A DNA stretch of 64,000 nucleotides, taken from the NCBI GenBank assembly GCA_035048485.1, contig CM068583.1, positions 30,081,341 to 30,145,340 of the forward strand. The letters run 5' to 3'. Shown one piece after another: positions 44,201 to 54,912 of the stretch. The notes under the pieces were generated by a model. It had not been told where the DNA came from. It was given only the letters and a program-made list of their open reading frames with translations, and did not search any database. Source of the stretch: Pteria penguin (Eukaryota > Mollusca > Bivalvia > Pterioida > Pteriidae). The position numbers were made by a program, and so were the translations under genes. How positions within the stretch are numbered: position 1 is the first letter of the stretch; each line of letters begins with the position of its first letter.

Positions 44201-47200
44201 AGTTATACAACACGTTTACCTGGTCACTTATCTATGGTATGTTAATTACCTATCCAATTAAAAATTGACCGCTTGTGGTGAAGTCAAACTTCATGTTAGT
44301 GGTCATTGATGATTGCTTTTTAATCAGTATGTACACGCTCACATCAGAAATGAAGATTACTGTTACTTGAATGATAGTAAATAAAAGTAAATTGTTGACT
44401 TCAGAGCTTACATTGTTAATTAAATATTTGGGCTTTAAATTGTAACCAAACTTTAGGTAACATCACTCTTCTATCAGAGATCGATCATTGATAACATACA
44501 TGTATCCTTACTTAGTGCTGATCAGTGCTCATTACATTATTCTGTAGAGAAGTTTTAACTTTTAGGTATTCTTCTGTTTTATAGCTATAGAAAATTTTTA
44601 TATTTAAAACATGAACATTGTACAAATTTATACGGACATAAATTCTTTTCGCTTCTAAATTTGTATGATACAGTAGGACGTTAGATAAACACTCTGATCT
44701 CGATAGAAGTGAAATTAATTATACAAAGGCGGCTGTCAACATTTTAATAGAGGACAACAAGTTGAAAAATCATGCAGGTTTCAGAAGTTTGGCTGCAATT
44801 AATGTACAATTTACTAAAGGTGTTAATATATTAAATATGTAATACATGTATATTTCTTTGTATACAAATGAAATACATGTAAGGATCATTACTTGTGTTT
44901 TATTGTGTACTGTAAACACTCTTCTTTTATGAAGAAATAAGATTCTTTAACATCTAATGTACCGGTACTATGGTCCGATAATTGGAAAAATCTGTTTATC
45001 GGGACAAACGTGTCCGGATAAATGGAGCATCACTGTATTTCCTTGTTCCCAGATGTGTAACATGGTTTCGAAGAATTTGGAACATTGTTTTCTTAATTCT
45101 TCAGTATTTCCCTTTTCATGTTGTTGCAAATTTTGAACCTGTGTGTTTCCAACACCAAATTTTTCAGTCACTTTGTATGCAGCTTTTCCACTACCCAACA
45201 ATGCAATTCCGTTCACTTTCTGTTCCAATGCAAGCCATGATACATGTATTCTGTAATTAACGAATGAAGGAATAAAAAGTGTTAACACTTACAATCGGTA
45301 TGCAGCCAAGAAGCCACTACCGTTTATGAAATTAGGTCTTTAGTCACATTAGGCAGAACATTGTTTACAAAGAAAAAGAAATTCATTATGTTAGAAAAAT
45401 GTTTGTGAAGGATAAAGAAGGTCATGTAAAAAGGAGAGTCATTTTGAAGTTCTTAAGCAGGTCACCTTGTATATGATATCTGTAATAATAATACATGTAA
45501 TTCATGATGTTATGTATCTTTAGCAGAGTCTGTTAAAGCACTGAACTTAAAATCATATAAGCATTTTACATCACCAGCCATTGCAAATGAAACGGTTTGC
45601 CATTGTGCATACTAAAGATCTCTTTAGGTTCTCTTGTCTCTTCCATCAGTGAGCTCTGGCTGCATCCATATAGGTGGAATAATTCTAGTGTGGAACTATT
45701 CTCCGTGAGTGAACACTGACTGCCACCTTATAGGTAGAATAATTCTAGTGTGGAAATATTCTCCACTAATGAGCACTGGCTACCACTGTATAGGTGGAAT
45801 AATTCTTGTATGTCATTAATTGATAACAAATGTTATTTCTCATTAATCATTGAACCAGTATATATATAAAGAGAGAGAGAGAGAGAGGGAAAGATTGTCT
45901 TTTCTTCCATTGTTAATGTTTCTTAGATAATGGCATGGTATATAGTTTATTACCTTGATTAATTACAGCTACCTATGAGCATAGCATTTGTGATATTATA
46001 TGGATTGAAATGTTTTGTAACATTCTCTCTATAGATATGTGTTAATGTTGTTTACAGGACACATCTTCCAGTAGGATACCATGGTAGAGCCTCATCTGTA
46101 GTGGTATCTGGCACTGGTATGAGAAGACCAAATGGCCAGACAAGACCAGATGAAAGTAGGTATTATCACTTTCTCTGGTAAAGAGTCTTATCTCTTTCTT
46201 AATTTGATCAATTATCTTATCAGTTTGACGTATTATCTCATCAGTTTGATGTTTCATTTTATCAGTTTGTTGTATTATCTCGTCAGTTTGTTATATTAAC
46301 TCGTCAGTTTGATGTCTTATCTCGTTAGTTTGTTGTATTATCTCGTCAGTTTGTTATATTAACTCGTCAGTTTGATGTATTATCTCGTTAGTTTGTTGTA
46401 TTATCTCGTCAGTTTGTGGTATTAACTCGTCAGTTTGATGTATTATCTCGTTAGTTTGTTGTATTATCTCGTCAGTTTGTTATATTAACTCGTCAGTTTG
46501 ATGTATTATCTCGTCAGTTTGTTGTATTATCTCGTCAGTTTGTTATATTAACTCGTCAGTTTGATGTATTATCTCGTCAGTTTGATGTATCATCTTATCA
46601 GTTTGATGTATGATCTCGTCAGTTCGTTGTATTAACTCATCAGTTTGTTGTATTATCCCGTCAGTTTGATGTATCATCTTATCAGTTTGATGTATGATGT
46701 ATTATCTTATCAGTTTGATATATTATGTCAATAGCTGAATCTTGTTTCTTTAGCATTTGTAAACTATTGGATATTGTGTTATCCTTTTAAAAGAACTGTG
46801 CTTGTAGATTCTTTAAGTTAATCTTACCAGTCTTTTTAACCTATAGTTGTATAGTGGAGATTATTTGATTTGATATCATTTCAGCTAAACCACCTGTCTT
46901 TGGTCCCTGTAAACTGTTTGATTTTGAGCTGGAGATGGCATTTTTCACGGGTCCAGCCTCACAGATGGGACAACCAATCAGTATTGATAAAGCAGAGGAT
47001 TATATATTTGGAATGGTTCTAATGAATGACTGGAGTGGTGAGAATGTTTTACAGTTATCTATCCAAGCTCAGATGTGTATGAGAATGCATGTTTTGTTTT
47101 GAGTGGGCTAGAAATGTACCTGATAAGTACAGATGTTTTTATTAACATATACCCACTTACTTGTTTGATTGGATGAAAAAAAAATATGGACCATTCGGCG

Positions 47201-50200
47201 CAGCATTTTGCTCATTATATTACTGATATTTGAAACAATATTCATAATTCAAGTCATATTGTCAAAACAAGGTTGTGTGAGAGATTAGACCAGTTATTTA
47301 AATAATAAAAAGGATGACAATCAAGTTTTATTGTTTTTAAGAAAACCCAAAAGTATGGAGTTATAATTGTGTTCAGTTTGTAGGACTTTTATTCAATAAA
47401 TCTATGTTGCCAGAAAATGAGATCATGACCCAATTTTAAATTTCAAAAAGAGGGTCATAATGCTCAATAAAATTTTTAGTGACCCATGAAACTATCTGAA
47501 ACTTAAAGAATCCAAATCCAAATATGTATTTCCTCAACTAAGTGGTTTGTTTAAAACTAATTAACCGATTAATGACAAAGGGGTGAATAAGAGTGACCTA
47601 TTCAGTTTCCAGTAAATCTTCCAGTGAACAAAAATATGTGATATAAAATCTCAAAGAAGTTTGATGAAAAGAAAAAAGAATTACTGATATCTAATCACAA
47701 GTCAATATTTGACAACTAATAAAAAGAAGTAAAATCAACTGAGGTTGTCACAAAGCAAGTGGTTTACATGAACTTCCCAGGTCTTTGTTTTTGGTGGGGG
47801 CATGAGCAATAAAATAAATGGGTGTGGCCCACAAAAATTGGATCAGTTGACAGGTATGATCACTTCACAGTTATATGTAAGGATTATCGTTAATTTTTCT
47901 TAATATTTGTTAACTCCTTTGCATACATGTATTAGAATGTTAAACTTTCACATTTTTATGCCTTTGGATCGATAGATCAGGGACATATTGTTTTTGTCCT
48001 GTCTGTTTGTTTGTCTGTCTGTTGTCAACTTTAACCTTGGCTACAACTTTTGAATCTAGATATAGACACTTCATATTTGACATCACAGGTGTCTGTGTAG
48101 CACTACCGTAGCTTCGGCACTGACTGTATTGATATGCCCCTTTATTACCATATCAATACAGTCAGTGGCCAAGCTACAGTAGCGCTACACAGACACCTGT
48201 GTTTGACATGTGTACTCAACTAATGAAGTCTTTTCAAATGACACCAAGGTCGATGATCTTTTGACCTTGACATTGACTTTTTTGCTAAAAATAACTTTTT
48301 GGACTTTGATGCTGCTGGGCATCAGTGTTTCACAAACACAGCTTGTATATAGTATACTTTTGTTCTTTCAAAATGTTTTGACATTACACCTATACTTATA
48401 ATAAATTTGATCTTGTCCTTTTGATGACCACTAATCAATTGTATATGTTATCTTTACTTCAGCATCAATTATTCATATTTCTTTATTTCAGCTCGAGACA
48501 TTCAGAAATGGGAGTATGTTCCCCTAGGTCCTTTCTTAGGAAAAAATCTAGGCACAACTATATCACCATGGGTTGTTACTATGGATGCACTAAAACCTTT
48601 TATAGTTCCAAATGCTCAACAGGATCCTAAACCTCTGCCCTATCTGTACCATGAGGAACCATACAACTTTGATATCAATCTGGAAGTGGCTATCAATTGT
48701 AAGATTTTTAAGTTTACCTTTCCATCCATTTAATTCTTTGTGATAAAACCTGATATTATCATGTTCTTTGTTTGTCATACTTGTACATGTATTCTCTATT
48801 GTAGCAGGAGCATTAAGTGTTTGTTTTTTGTCTGTCCTTCTGTCATCTTGTTAAGGCATTGGCTTTACAAATGATAACTAAAAGTTCCTTACATCCTATC
48901 CAAACTAAATTTGGATATATAGATACATAGTAAGCAAAAGGGGAGGATGTCTATTACTTTGGGGGTCAAAATTAAGATCACCACTAGTAAAGATAAAGAA
49001 TTACTAGTCTCTGGATGTTTTATCAAATACCATACATCCTATAACAAATCATATTTAGATTGAAAATACCATCAAAAGAGGAGGATGCCTATTAATTTGG
49101 GAGTCAATTGGTCCAAGGTCAAGGTCACTACTGGAATATTTTATGGGAAATATAGCTGATGAAACTTCTACTTAAAACACATTACCTAAGGAAAGGTGTG
49201 TTACAGCAATGACAGAAGCCCACAGTACATGTAGGAACATATGTTTTACAAACATCTTCTGGTTGAAGTTTAAATATGCATGTTCATCCTATAACAAGTC
49301 ATATTTGGATATAAAAATCTTATCAAAAGAGGAGCATTTATTTCAAGTAAAGACAGCTTGTGAATGTTATTCCCTGTTAAATAAGGATATCAGTTTTTCA
49401 TCTGTCTGTCGTTTTTCCCCTCCCGAAATCTTTTGAAACATGCACTTTTATATCTCTATAAGAGACATTAGATTTAGTTAGCATATTTTTCTTTGTGTGT
49501 TGAGGTCTTTCAGTGATAATGTTTTACTTTGAATCATCAAGGTCAAGCTTTCACCATGTCACATTTCACAGGATGTTAGTCGATGGGTCTTGTGTTTTGC
49601 TAATAAATTATTACTATTACTAGTTTAAAAAAAAATTTAGTTATTATTACAATGTAGACGATGGAATTGATTAGTTTTAGTTGGAGTCTGTGCAGTATCC
49701 AGTCGGTTTCAATATTGTTTTATCATTCACTTTAGGTGATGGGTTGAACAAACCAGCAACTGTATGTAGAAGCAATTTTAAGGTATGACCTTACGTAGCA
49801 ATGGTACAATTAATGCTCTGTGTGCCTGAATTAAGTCTATTTATCAGTGTTTAGTGTCCTTCAATAGTTTTGTTTAAACATGCAAAAGAACAAAGTAGGT
49901 AACACTTGAAATATCATATATTTTGAAAATAATTAGAATATAAGACTAATTTCATAGACTCATTGTTGTATGTATTAGGTGTTGTGACTTTGTGTAAAGC
50001 ACTGTAAACCATTTACTGGTATTTTTGTGATGATTTCACTTTAGAGAGGTTTGCCAGACATAATATTCATACGAAGGAATGTAGAAGTCAATTCAATGGT
50101 AATTTTATTTTCACACGATGTCATTCTTGCAAAATAGTAATGCATGATCATTGCACGTATATATTAATGGCATCTGCTTGATACAATGCTCAGATATTTA

Positions 50201-53200
50201 GACTTTACATTTGACCTACCTGAAGCAGTGAGAGATTTACCTAGAGATGGGAACTTGGTTTGTACTGTCACATTTGACCTACCCGAAGCAGTGAGAAAAT
50301 TTACCTAGACATGGGACCTTGGTTTGTAATGTCACATTGGACAGACAGGACAAGAACAAGCCACTGAGAGCTGATGTAGCTCAAATGGTGAGGTGCTTGG
50401 CTTGTGACCTATAGGTCTTGGGTTATTGTCACACTGGTGTCCTTTCTTTTGAATGTACAGTAAAACCAGAAGTCACGTGTTGTGGTACATGTGGCAGGTA
50501 AAAGATCTTTCACTGTCTCACTTCACTGCACATGTTGCAGGTAAAAGATTTCTCACTGTCACACGTCACAGTACAATGTAATGTTATTTCACATCAGATC
50601 ACAGATGACATTGAAAAGCTGTCTGCTATTCAAACTGTCAATAATAAAAGGATTTATAGACTTGTGTTATTGGTTGCACACTACCCTTATATGTATGACA
50701 CTTATAGTTTATATGCATTACACATAGCATAGCTCAATTGGTAAGATGTGTGACTTATGATCAGAGGGTTTCTGATTTGAGTCCCGCAACAGATGTGTTG
50801 ATGTCTTGTATTTGGGATGAGACAGTAAAAACTGAGGTTCCATGGCACATAAAAGAATCTTCATTATTTTAAATGGGTCTGTTGCATGTCTAAATTTCTG
50901 TTCATTACAACAAGCAGATGCAATAACCATGTAAGTGCTATTATTTTGGTGTAATGTTAAACAAAAATCAAAATATATATGTGTATCTACTTTTCAGTAC
51001 ATGTACTGGACAATGAAGCAGCAGTTAGCTCATCATGTAATCACTGGCTGTAATATCAATCCTGGTGACCTTATGGCATCAGGCACAATCAGTGGTGAGG
51101 TATGTAATACTGTTATATTATGGTATCTGGCACAATCAGTGGTGAGGTATGTAATACTGTTATATTATGGCATCAGGCACAATCAGTGGTGAGGTATGTA
51201 ATACTGTTATATTATGGCATCAGGCACAATCAGTGGTGAGGTATATAATACTGTTATATTATGGCATCAGGCACAATCAGTGGTGAGGTATATAATACTG
51301 TTATATTATGGCATCAGGCACAATCAGGGCTGAGGTATATAATACTGTTATATTATGGCATCAGGCACAATCAGGGCTGAGGTATGTAATACTGTTATAT
51401 TATGGCATCAGGCACAATCAGTGGTGAGGTATATAATACTGTTATAGTATGGTATCTGGCACAATCAGTGCTGAGGTATGTAATACTGTTATAGTATGGC
51501 ATCAGGCACAATCAGTGGTGAGGTATGTAATACTGTTATGGTATCTGCCACAATCAGTGCTGAGGTATGTAATACTGTTATAGTATGGTATCTGCCACAA
51601 TCAGTGCTGAGGTATGTTGTACTGTTAGTTATATCTTATGGCATCTGGCACATTCAGTGGTAGGTATGTTGTACTGTTATCTTACGACATCTAGCACAAT
51701 CAGTGGTATGTTGTATTTTTATCATATGGCATCTGGCACAGTTAGAGGTGAGGTTTGTTGTACTGTTATTTTTATCATATGGCATCTGGCACAGTTAGAG
51801 GTGAGGTTTGTTGTACTGTTATTTTTATCATATGGCATCTGGCACAGTTAGAGGTGAGGTTTGTTGTACTGTTATTTTTATCATATGGCATCTGGCACAG
51901 TTAGAGGTGAGGTTTGTTGTACTGTTATTTTTATCATATGGCATCTGGCACAGTTAGAGGTGAGGTTTGTTGTACTGTTATTTTTATCATATGGCATCTG
52001 GCACAGTTAGAGGTGAGGTTTGTTGTACTGTTATTTTTATCATATGGCATCTGGCACAGTTAGAGGTGAGGTTTGTTGTACTGTTATTTTTATCTTATGG
52101 CATCTTTGAACCATTATTTTTATGTTATGGCATCTGGCACAATCAGTGGTGAGGTATGTTGTATACTGTTACTTTTATGCCCTCAGATCGATAGATCAGG
52201 GGCATAATGTTTTTGTCCTGTCTGTTTGTCTGCTGTTTGTTTTTGGTCTGTTTTCAACTTTAACCTTGGCCATAACTTTTGTAACGTGAGGGATAGAGAC
52301 TTCATATTTCACATGCGTACTGAACTAATGAAGCCCTTTCAATTGTTATCAAGGTTGATGACCTTTTGAGCTTGACAGTGACCTTCACGCTAAAAATAAC
52401 AACTGTGTTTGTTTGTCTGTTTTCAACCTTAACCTTGGCCATAACTTTTAAACTGTAAGGGATAGACTTCATATTTCACGTAGTACTCAACTAATGAAGC
52501 CCTTTCAAATCACACCAAGGTCACTGACCTTTTGACCTTGACAATGAACTTCACACTAAAAATAATTTTTTGGACTTTGTTGCCACCAGGGGCATAAGTG
52601 TTTCGCAAACACAGCTTGTTATCTTATGGCATCTGGCAAAATCAGTGGGTAAGTATGTTGTATTATTAGTCATTATTCACTTATGCAATCTGAAATAATA
52701 CTCAGTAAACAAAAAAAAACCGAACGAACAAAAGCAAAAAACAAAAACAGGAAGAGGCACTTTAATCTTACTTCAGCAATCTGTTCAAACATACGAAGTG
52801 AAATCAAAAAACAAATTAATCTTATTAAATGTATGTATAAATTTGATATTTTATATTAATGCAGACTCCTGACTCCTATGGAAGCATGTTAGAATTATGT
52901 TGGAAAGGAACAAAAACTGTAGATCTAGGAAATGGAGAAACCAGAAAGTTTCTTAAAGATGGTGATGAAGTCATTCTAACAGGTTAGCCATTTGTCACTG
53001 CTGTTTATCTGATCTCATAAACATAGAAAACTTCCTCCTTATATTCTTAGATATCCTAGAGCTATTCTGTTAGGTATACTTTCCTTTGTGGCATTTCAAG
53101 GTAAAAGAAACATGTTCTGAAGGTATTACTGACACAAAACATATTCTCAACCAGTTCCAATCAGTGCAATGAATAACTAAACAGTCCCAATCAGTGCAAT

Positions 53201-53738
53201 GAATAACTAAGCAGTCCCAATCAGTGCAATGAATAACTATGGAAATTAATGCCCCAAATTTTCCCAGAGTAGGTCATCTGTTACACTACAACTTGAACTT
53301 AATTTAAATCTGACTATATTGTTATACATAACCACATACAAAATTTCACATAATAAGTATCTTGCTATATCACTGACAAAGATAGTGAGATGATGCCGCA
53401 GAAGCGGTCCTTCTCTTTAATGGAAGAAGAAATATTTGAAAACCTGTAGTGTGACAGAATGACTAATGGACAGAGAGACAGCATGGAAATATTGTTCAGC
53501 TATGCTAGTATGGGACTAAAAAATCTTGTGTTAATATAAAAGAATTTTATTGATTTTTTCCATCTTCATTAAAAGGTTTGAGTTGATCCACTCCTGTGTT
53601 ATTTAGAGTTTTTATGGCTAAGCATATATAAAATACAAGCATGTGTTTTACTCTGCAGGATATTGTGAGAAGGATGGTTATCGTGTGGGGTTTGGAACGT
53701 GTTCTGGAAAAGTGTTACCTGCTTTGGATCTATCTTGA
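38205..53738 (+). CDS. FAH: Fumarylacetoacetase (12 exons, complete)
   Basis: Cytosolic hydrolase that splits fumarylacetoacetate into fumarate and acetoacetate, the last step of tyrosine catabolism. Coding exons: 38205-38285, 41732-41842, 42512-42633, 43022-43071, 43645-43735, 46058-46155, 46885-47037, 48492-48698, 49736-49782, 50998-51099, 52865-52982, 53659-53738. Phases join cleanly into 419 codons, the same length as human FAH. The start [20 protein letters not shown] matches the family N-terminus. With this numbering, the metal-binding acids Asp126 (GDYTDFY), Glu199 and Glu201 (FELEMAFF) and Asp233 (MNDW), and catalytic His133 (SSKYH), are all present. The exon 1 donor is AAT|GTGGGT. 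Introns carry hAT-like and pogo-like elements, and intron 10 starts with a minisatellite copied from the exon 10 end. The gene is head to head with MCCC2. Confidence 0.97.
38918..39734. mobile_element. Non-autonomous hAT-like transposon in FAH intron 1
   Basis: It is flanked by the 8-bp direct repeat GCAAAAAT (38910-38917 and 39735-39742). The ends are TAGTGATG and the inverted CACCACTA. An 8-bp duplication with TAGTG/CAGTG-type ends is typical of hAT elements. The interior is rich in ATCGG and CGATTATAATCGG and encodes no transposase. It interrupts a TCAAGGTCA-type repeat. Confidence 0.85.
39840..40240. repeat. TCAAGGTCA core-repeat block in FAH intron 1
   Basis: About three units of roughly 130-150 bp contain TCTGCAAGGTCAAGGTCAC (near 39874, 40005, 40152) and TTGCCCAGGACCCA. 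It is continuous with the repeat interrupted by the hAT-like element. Confidence 0.75.
40417..41376. mobile_element. pogo/Tigger-like non-autonomous element in FAH intron 1
   Basis: The ends are CAGTTGAACTTCGATATGTC and the inverse of CAGTCAAACCTTGTTATC, with TA on both outer flanks (415-416 and 377-378 of the respective blocks). Inner segments such as GATATCTCAAAGTCAAACG and TTATCTCGAACTATGG are typical sub-terminal repeats of Tc1/mariner pogo-type elements. No transposase frame remains. Confidence 0.75.
42085..42170. repeat. (TA)n microsatellite in FAH intron 2
   Basis: Interrupted TA tract. Confidence 0.85.
43907..45035. mobile_element. pogo/Tigger-like non-autonomous element in FAH intron 5
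   Basis: Terminal inverted repeats of about 23 bp, CAGTGATGCTCCATTAATC at the left and the inverse of CAGTGATGCTCCATTTATC at the right, with TA on both flanks. Internal GATAATCCGGA segments repeat. The interior has no transposase. Confidence 0.85.
45049..45225 (-). pseudogene. Fragment of a pogo/CENP-B-type helix-turn-helix transposase
   Basis: The minus-strand frame reads [20 protein letters not shown] then [11 protein letters not shown]. This matches the N-terminal psq-type DNA-binding domain of Tigger/pogo transposases and CENP-B relatives (alternating small and basic residues, FGVGKTQV..I). It lies just outside the right end of the element at 43907-45035, and its frame runs into that end. 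It is a fragment only; the catalytic DDE domain is absent. Confidence 0.7.
45645..45888. repeat. About 62-bp tandem repeat (3 copies) and a short (AG)n tract
   Basis: ATAGGTGGAATAATTCTAGT recurs at spacings of about 60-62 bp (near 45670, 45731, 45791). An AG tract follows at about 45870-45888. Both are in FAH intron 5. Confidence 0.85.
46201..46727. repeat. 21-bp minisatellite in FAH intron 6
   Basis: About 25 copies of a 21-bp unit, TATTATCTCGTCAGTTTGWTG, begin 45 bp after the exon 6 donor. The motif CAGTTTG is nearly invariant. The unit is not derived from the exon 6 end, unlike the array after exon 10. Confidence 0.95.
47965..48360 (+). repeat. Dispersed repeat, TATGCC...CACAGCTT family
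   Basis: It starts with a near-palindromic head around GATCGATAGATC. It then runs through TTTGTCCTGTCTGTTTG, CAACTTTAACCTTGG, CTTCATATTTGACATG, GACCTTGACA and TTTTTGGACTTTG, and ends GTGTTTCACAAACACAGCTT. The order matches the copy at 52171-52617. A 118-bp palindrome has inserted into it. Confidence 0.8.
48084..48201. mobile_element. 118-bp foldback element with 8-bp target-site duplication
   Basis: Arms of about 53 bp, starting CACAGGTGTCTGTGTAGC, are near-perfect reverse complements around a short CCCCTTTATTAC centre. TTTGACAT lies immediately on both sides. The related repeat at 52171-52617 has only one CATATTTCACATG at this place, an effectively empty site. The 8-bp duplication suggests hAT mobilisation. 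Confidence 0.88.
48880..49350. repeat. Core-repeat block in FAH intron 8
   Basis: Segments such as CATCCTATAACAAATCATAT and ATCAAAAGAGGAGGATGCCT recur with variation near 48895, 49036 and 49289. One unit includes GGTCCAAGGTCAAGGTCAC. Confidence 0.65.
50367..50600 (+). mobile_element. Degenerate tRNA-derived SINE in FAH intron 9
   Basis: A box-A-like GTAGCTCAAATGGTGAGGTG and a box-B-like GTCTTGGGTTATTG are followed by the shared SINE core (CACACTGGTGTCC, TGAATGTACAGTAAAACC, GTTGTGGTACATG). Its core is partly duplicated (GGTAAAAGATCTTTCACTGT twice). Confidence 0.65.
50727..50968 (+). mobile_element. tRNA-derived SINE in FAH intron 9
   Basis: Box A (TAGCTCAATTGG) and box B (TTTGAGTCCCG) are recognisable. 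They are followed by the family core (GGGATGAGACAGTAAAAAC) and a GTTAAACAAAAATCAAAAT tail. It lies about 30 bp upstream of exon 10. Confidence 0.75.
51074..52160 (+). repeat. Minisatellite made from FAH exon 10 end plus splice donor
   Basis: The first unit is the real exon 10 end and donor. Each unit carries about 29 bp of exon (ATGGCATCAGGCACAATCAG then TGGTGAG) and about 18 bp of intron (GTATGTAATACTGTTATA). The period is 47 bp at 51074, 51121, 51168, 51215 and onward for about twelve units. The array then shifts to 53-bp units from 51721 (51721, 51774, 51827, 51880, 51933, 51986, 52039), which are almost identical and carry GAG|GTTTGT. Diverged units follow up to 52160. One more copy lies at 52624-52662 after an inserted repeat. 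All early copies keep a usable GAG|GTATGT or GAG|GTATAT donor. Confidence 0.96.
52171..52617 (+). repeat. Dispersed repeat inserted in the FAH donor array
   Basis: It starts TATGCCCTCAGATCGATAGA and ends AGTGTTTCGCAAACACAGCTT. Its middle part (CAACTTTAACCTTGGCCATA to CTTCACGCTAAAAATAA) is present twice. Array sequence continues on both sides, so it inserted after the array formed. It contains several AGGTCA-type half sites in inverse orientation (TGACCTTTTGACCTTGACA). Confidence 0.85.
53152..53242. repeat. Tandem repeat, 3 copies of about 31 bp
   Basis: CAGTCCCAATCAGTGCAATG then AATAACTA is repeated three times, in FAH intron 11. Confidence 0.9.
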
Positions 53739-53769
53739 ACAATGTAGTACGATCCAGGCATATAAAGTC

Positions 53770-53989
53770 AATAAAACTTTAATGTGCAGCTGTATTATCC
53801 TAGAGTATGTTTACATTCATTCCTGTTTAGTGAATTTCTATGTGAAGACATGAAATGGGACATTGTTTTAGTTACATGTTAAGCACATGTGTTATGTTTT
53901 ATTTTCATATACTCAGTTGAATTTGATAAGATTTAAGAAGGAAGATTTCATTGATGTCATAATTCATGAAATATATGAATCTCAATAAA
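53770..53989 (+). terminator. Candidate FAH polyadenylation signals
   Basis: AATAAA occurs at about 53770-53775, only 32 bp after the stop codon, and again at about 53984-53989. The second would give a more usual 3' untranslated region of about 0.27 kb. Confidence 0.55.
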
Positions 53990-54506
53990 TTACTCTTTTC
54001 TATATGAATATATCTGTGCTTTTTACATCGCTTCCCTGAGCCAAATGATCAGTGAGCTATAACTACTGCATTTTGTCCTTTTTGCATTTTCCCAATAGTT
54101 CCAGGAGTAGATCTAAAGTGGGACAAAGTACGGTAGATAAAAGAGAACATCCTCATATTAGTCTCCTCTTCCTGGCTGCATAGAAGGAACAACTAAATGC
54201 CCTAGAGTGATTTGGAAGGATTTGTTAATAAAGTTTGTGTTCTTTGATAAAATGCAAAATCAAATTTTTGACACATATTTAGATTTTGTAATTCATATGT
54301 ATTTTCAATATTTTCATAGGAGGTGACTTAAAATACATTAATTTTGTGTATTTATACTGATTTTGTGTAAATAGATAGCAATATATAGCAGAGAATTTTT
54401 AAAATTGAATCTTAGAATTATGTAAAAAATTATACTTACATGTAAAAGAAAGTGGGCGACTATTTATTTTGTATCAAGGTTGAAAAAGATGTTCCCTACT
54501 TCATAA

Positions 54507-54912
54507 ACACTACCCTCCAATAAATAAGTACACACTCATATTTTTGGAATTAATTTGACAAAAGTGAAAGAAATAGAAATAATTCAGGTATTTTGCTGTT
54601 TATATTCAATGAAAAAACATGTTATATATGAGAAAGTGAAGTTTAACAAAACATTTTTTAAAAATCATATAAAAATGCAATACTAATCTATAATGCACAT
54701 TTCAGTCTAATATTTTGTGTACCCACCTCTTGCCCTTATCACGGCTTGAATACGTTTAGGGATACTTTTAAAAAGTGTTCTGCATCTCCTGGCAGACAAA
54801 TTGCCCCAGCATTCTATCGGTTAAAATCTAACAACCGAAAATATTGACTTATTATTTGTTGTCATTATAGAAAATTTGGGGGGGGGGGGGTACTTACTTA
54901 TGGAAGGTAGTG
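54507..54912. mobile_element. Tc1/mariner-like deletion derivative
   Basis: The ends CACTACCCTCCAATAAATAA and, inverted, CACTACCTTCCATAAGTAAG match imperfectly over about 24 bp. A transposase C-terminus remains inside. G and A tracts lie near the right end. Confidence 0.75.
54707..54817 (-). pseudogene. C-terminal remnant of a Tc1-like transposase
   Basis: The minus-strand frame reads PIECWGNLSARRCRTLFKSI then PKRIQAVIRARGGYTKY and a stop. Tc1-type transposases end with ...SMPRRIQAVIKARGGHTKY, preceded some 60 residues earlier by NPIE.LWG. Here PIE.CWG sits directly next to the end, so an internal deletion has fused the two motifs. Not functional. Confidence 0.8.

Noticed and set aside
51585..52152. 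Open frames with repeated [13 protein letters not shown] peptides as a repetitive protein gene
   Set aside because: They are the 53-bp FAH donor minisatellite translated by chance. Period 53 shifts frame each unit, and there is no start context or conservation.
51074..52160. CRISPR-like array
   Set aside because: The units are continuous direct repeats without unique spacers, derived from a FAH exon end, in an animal intron.
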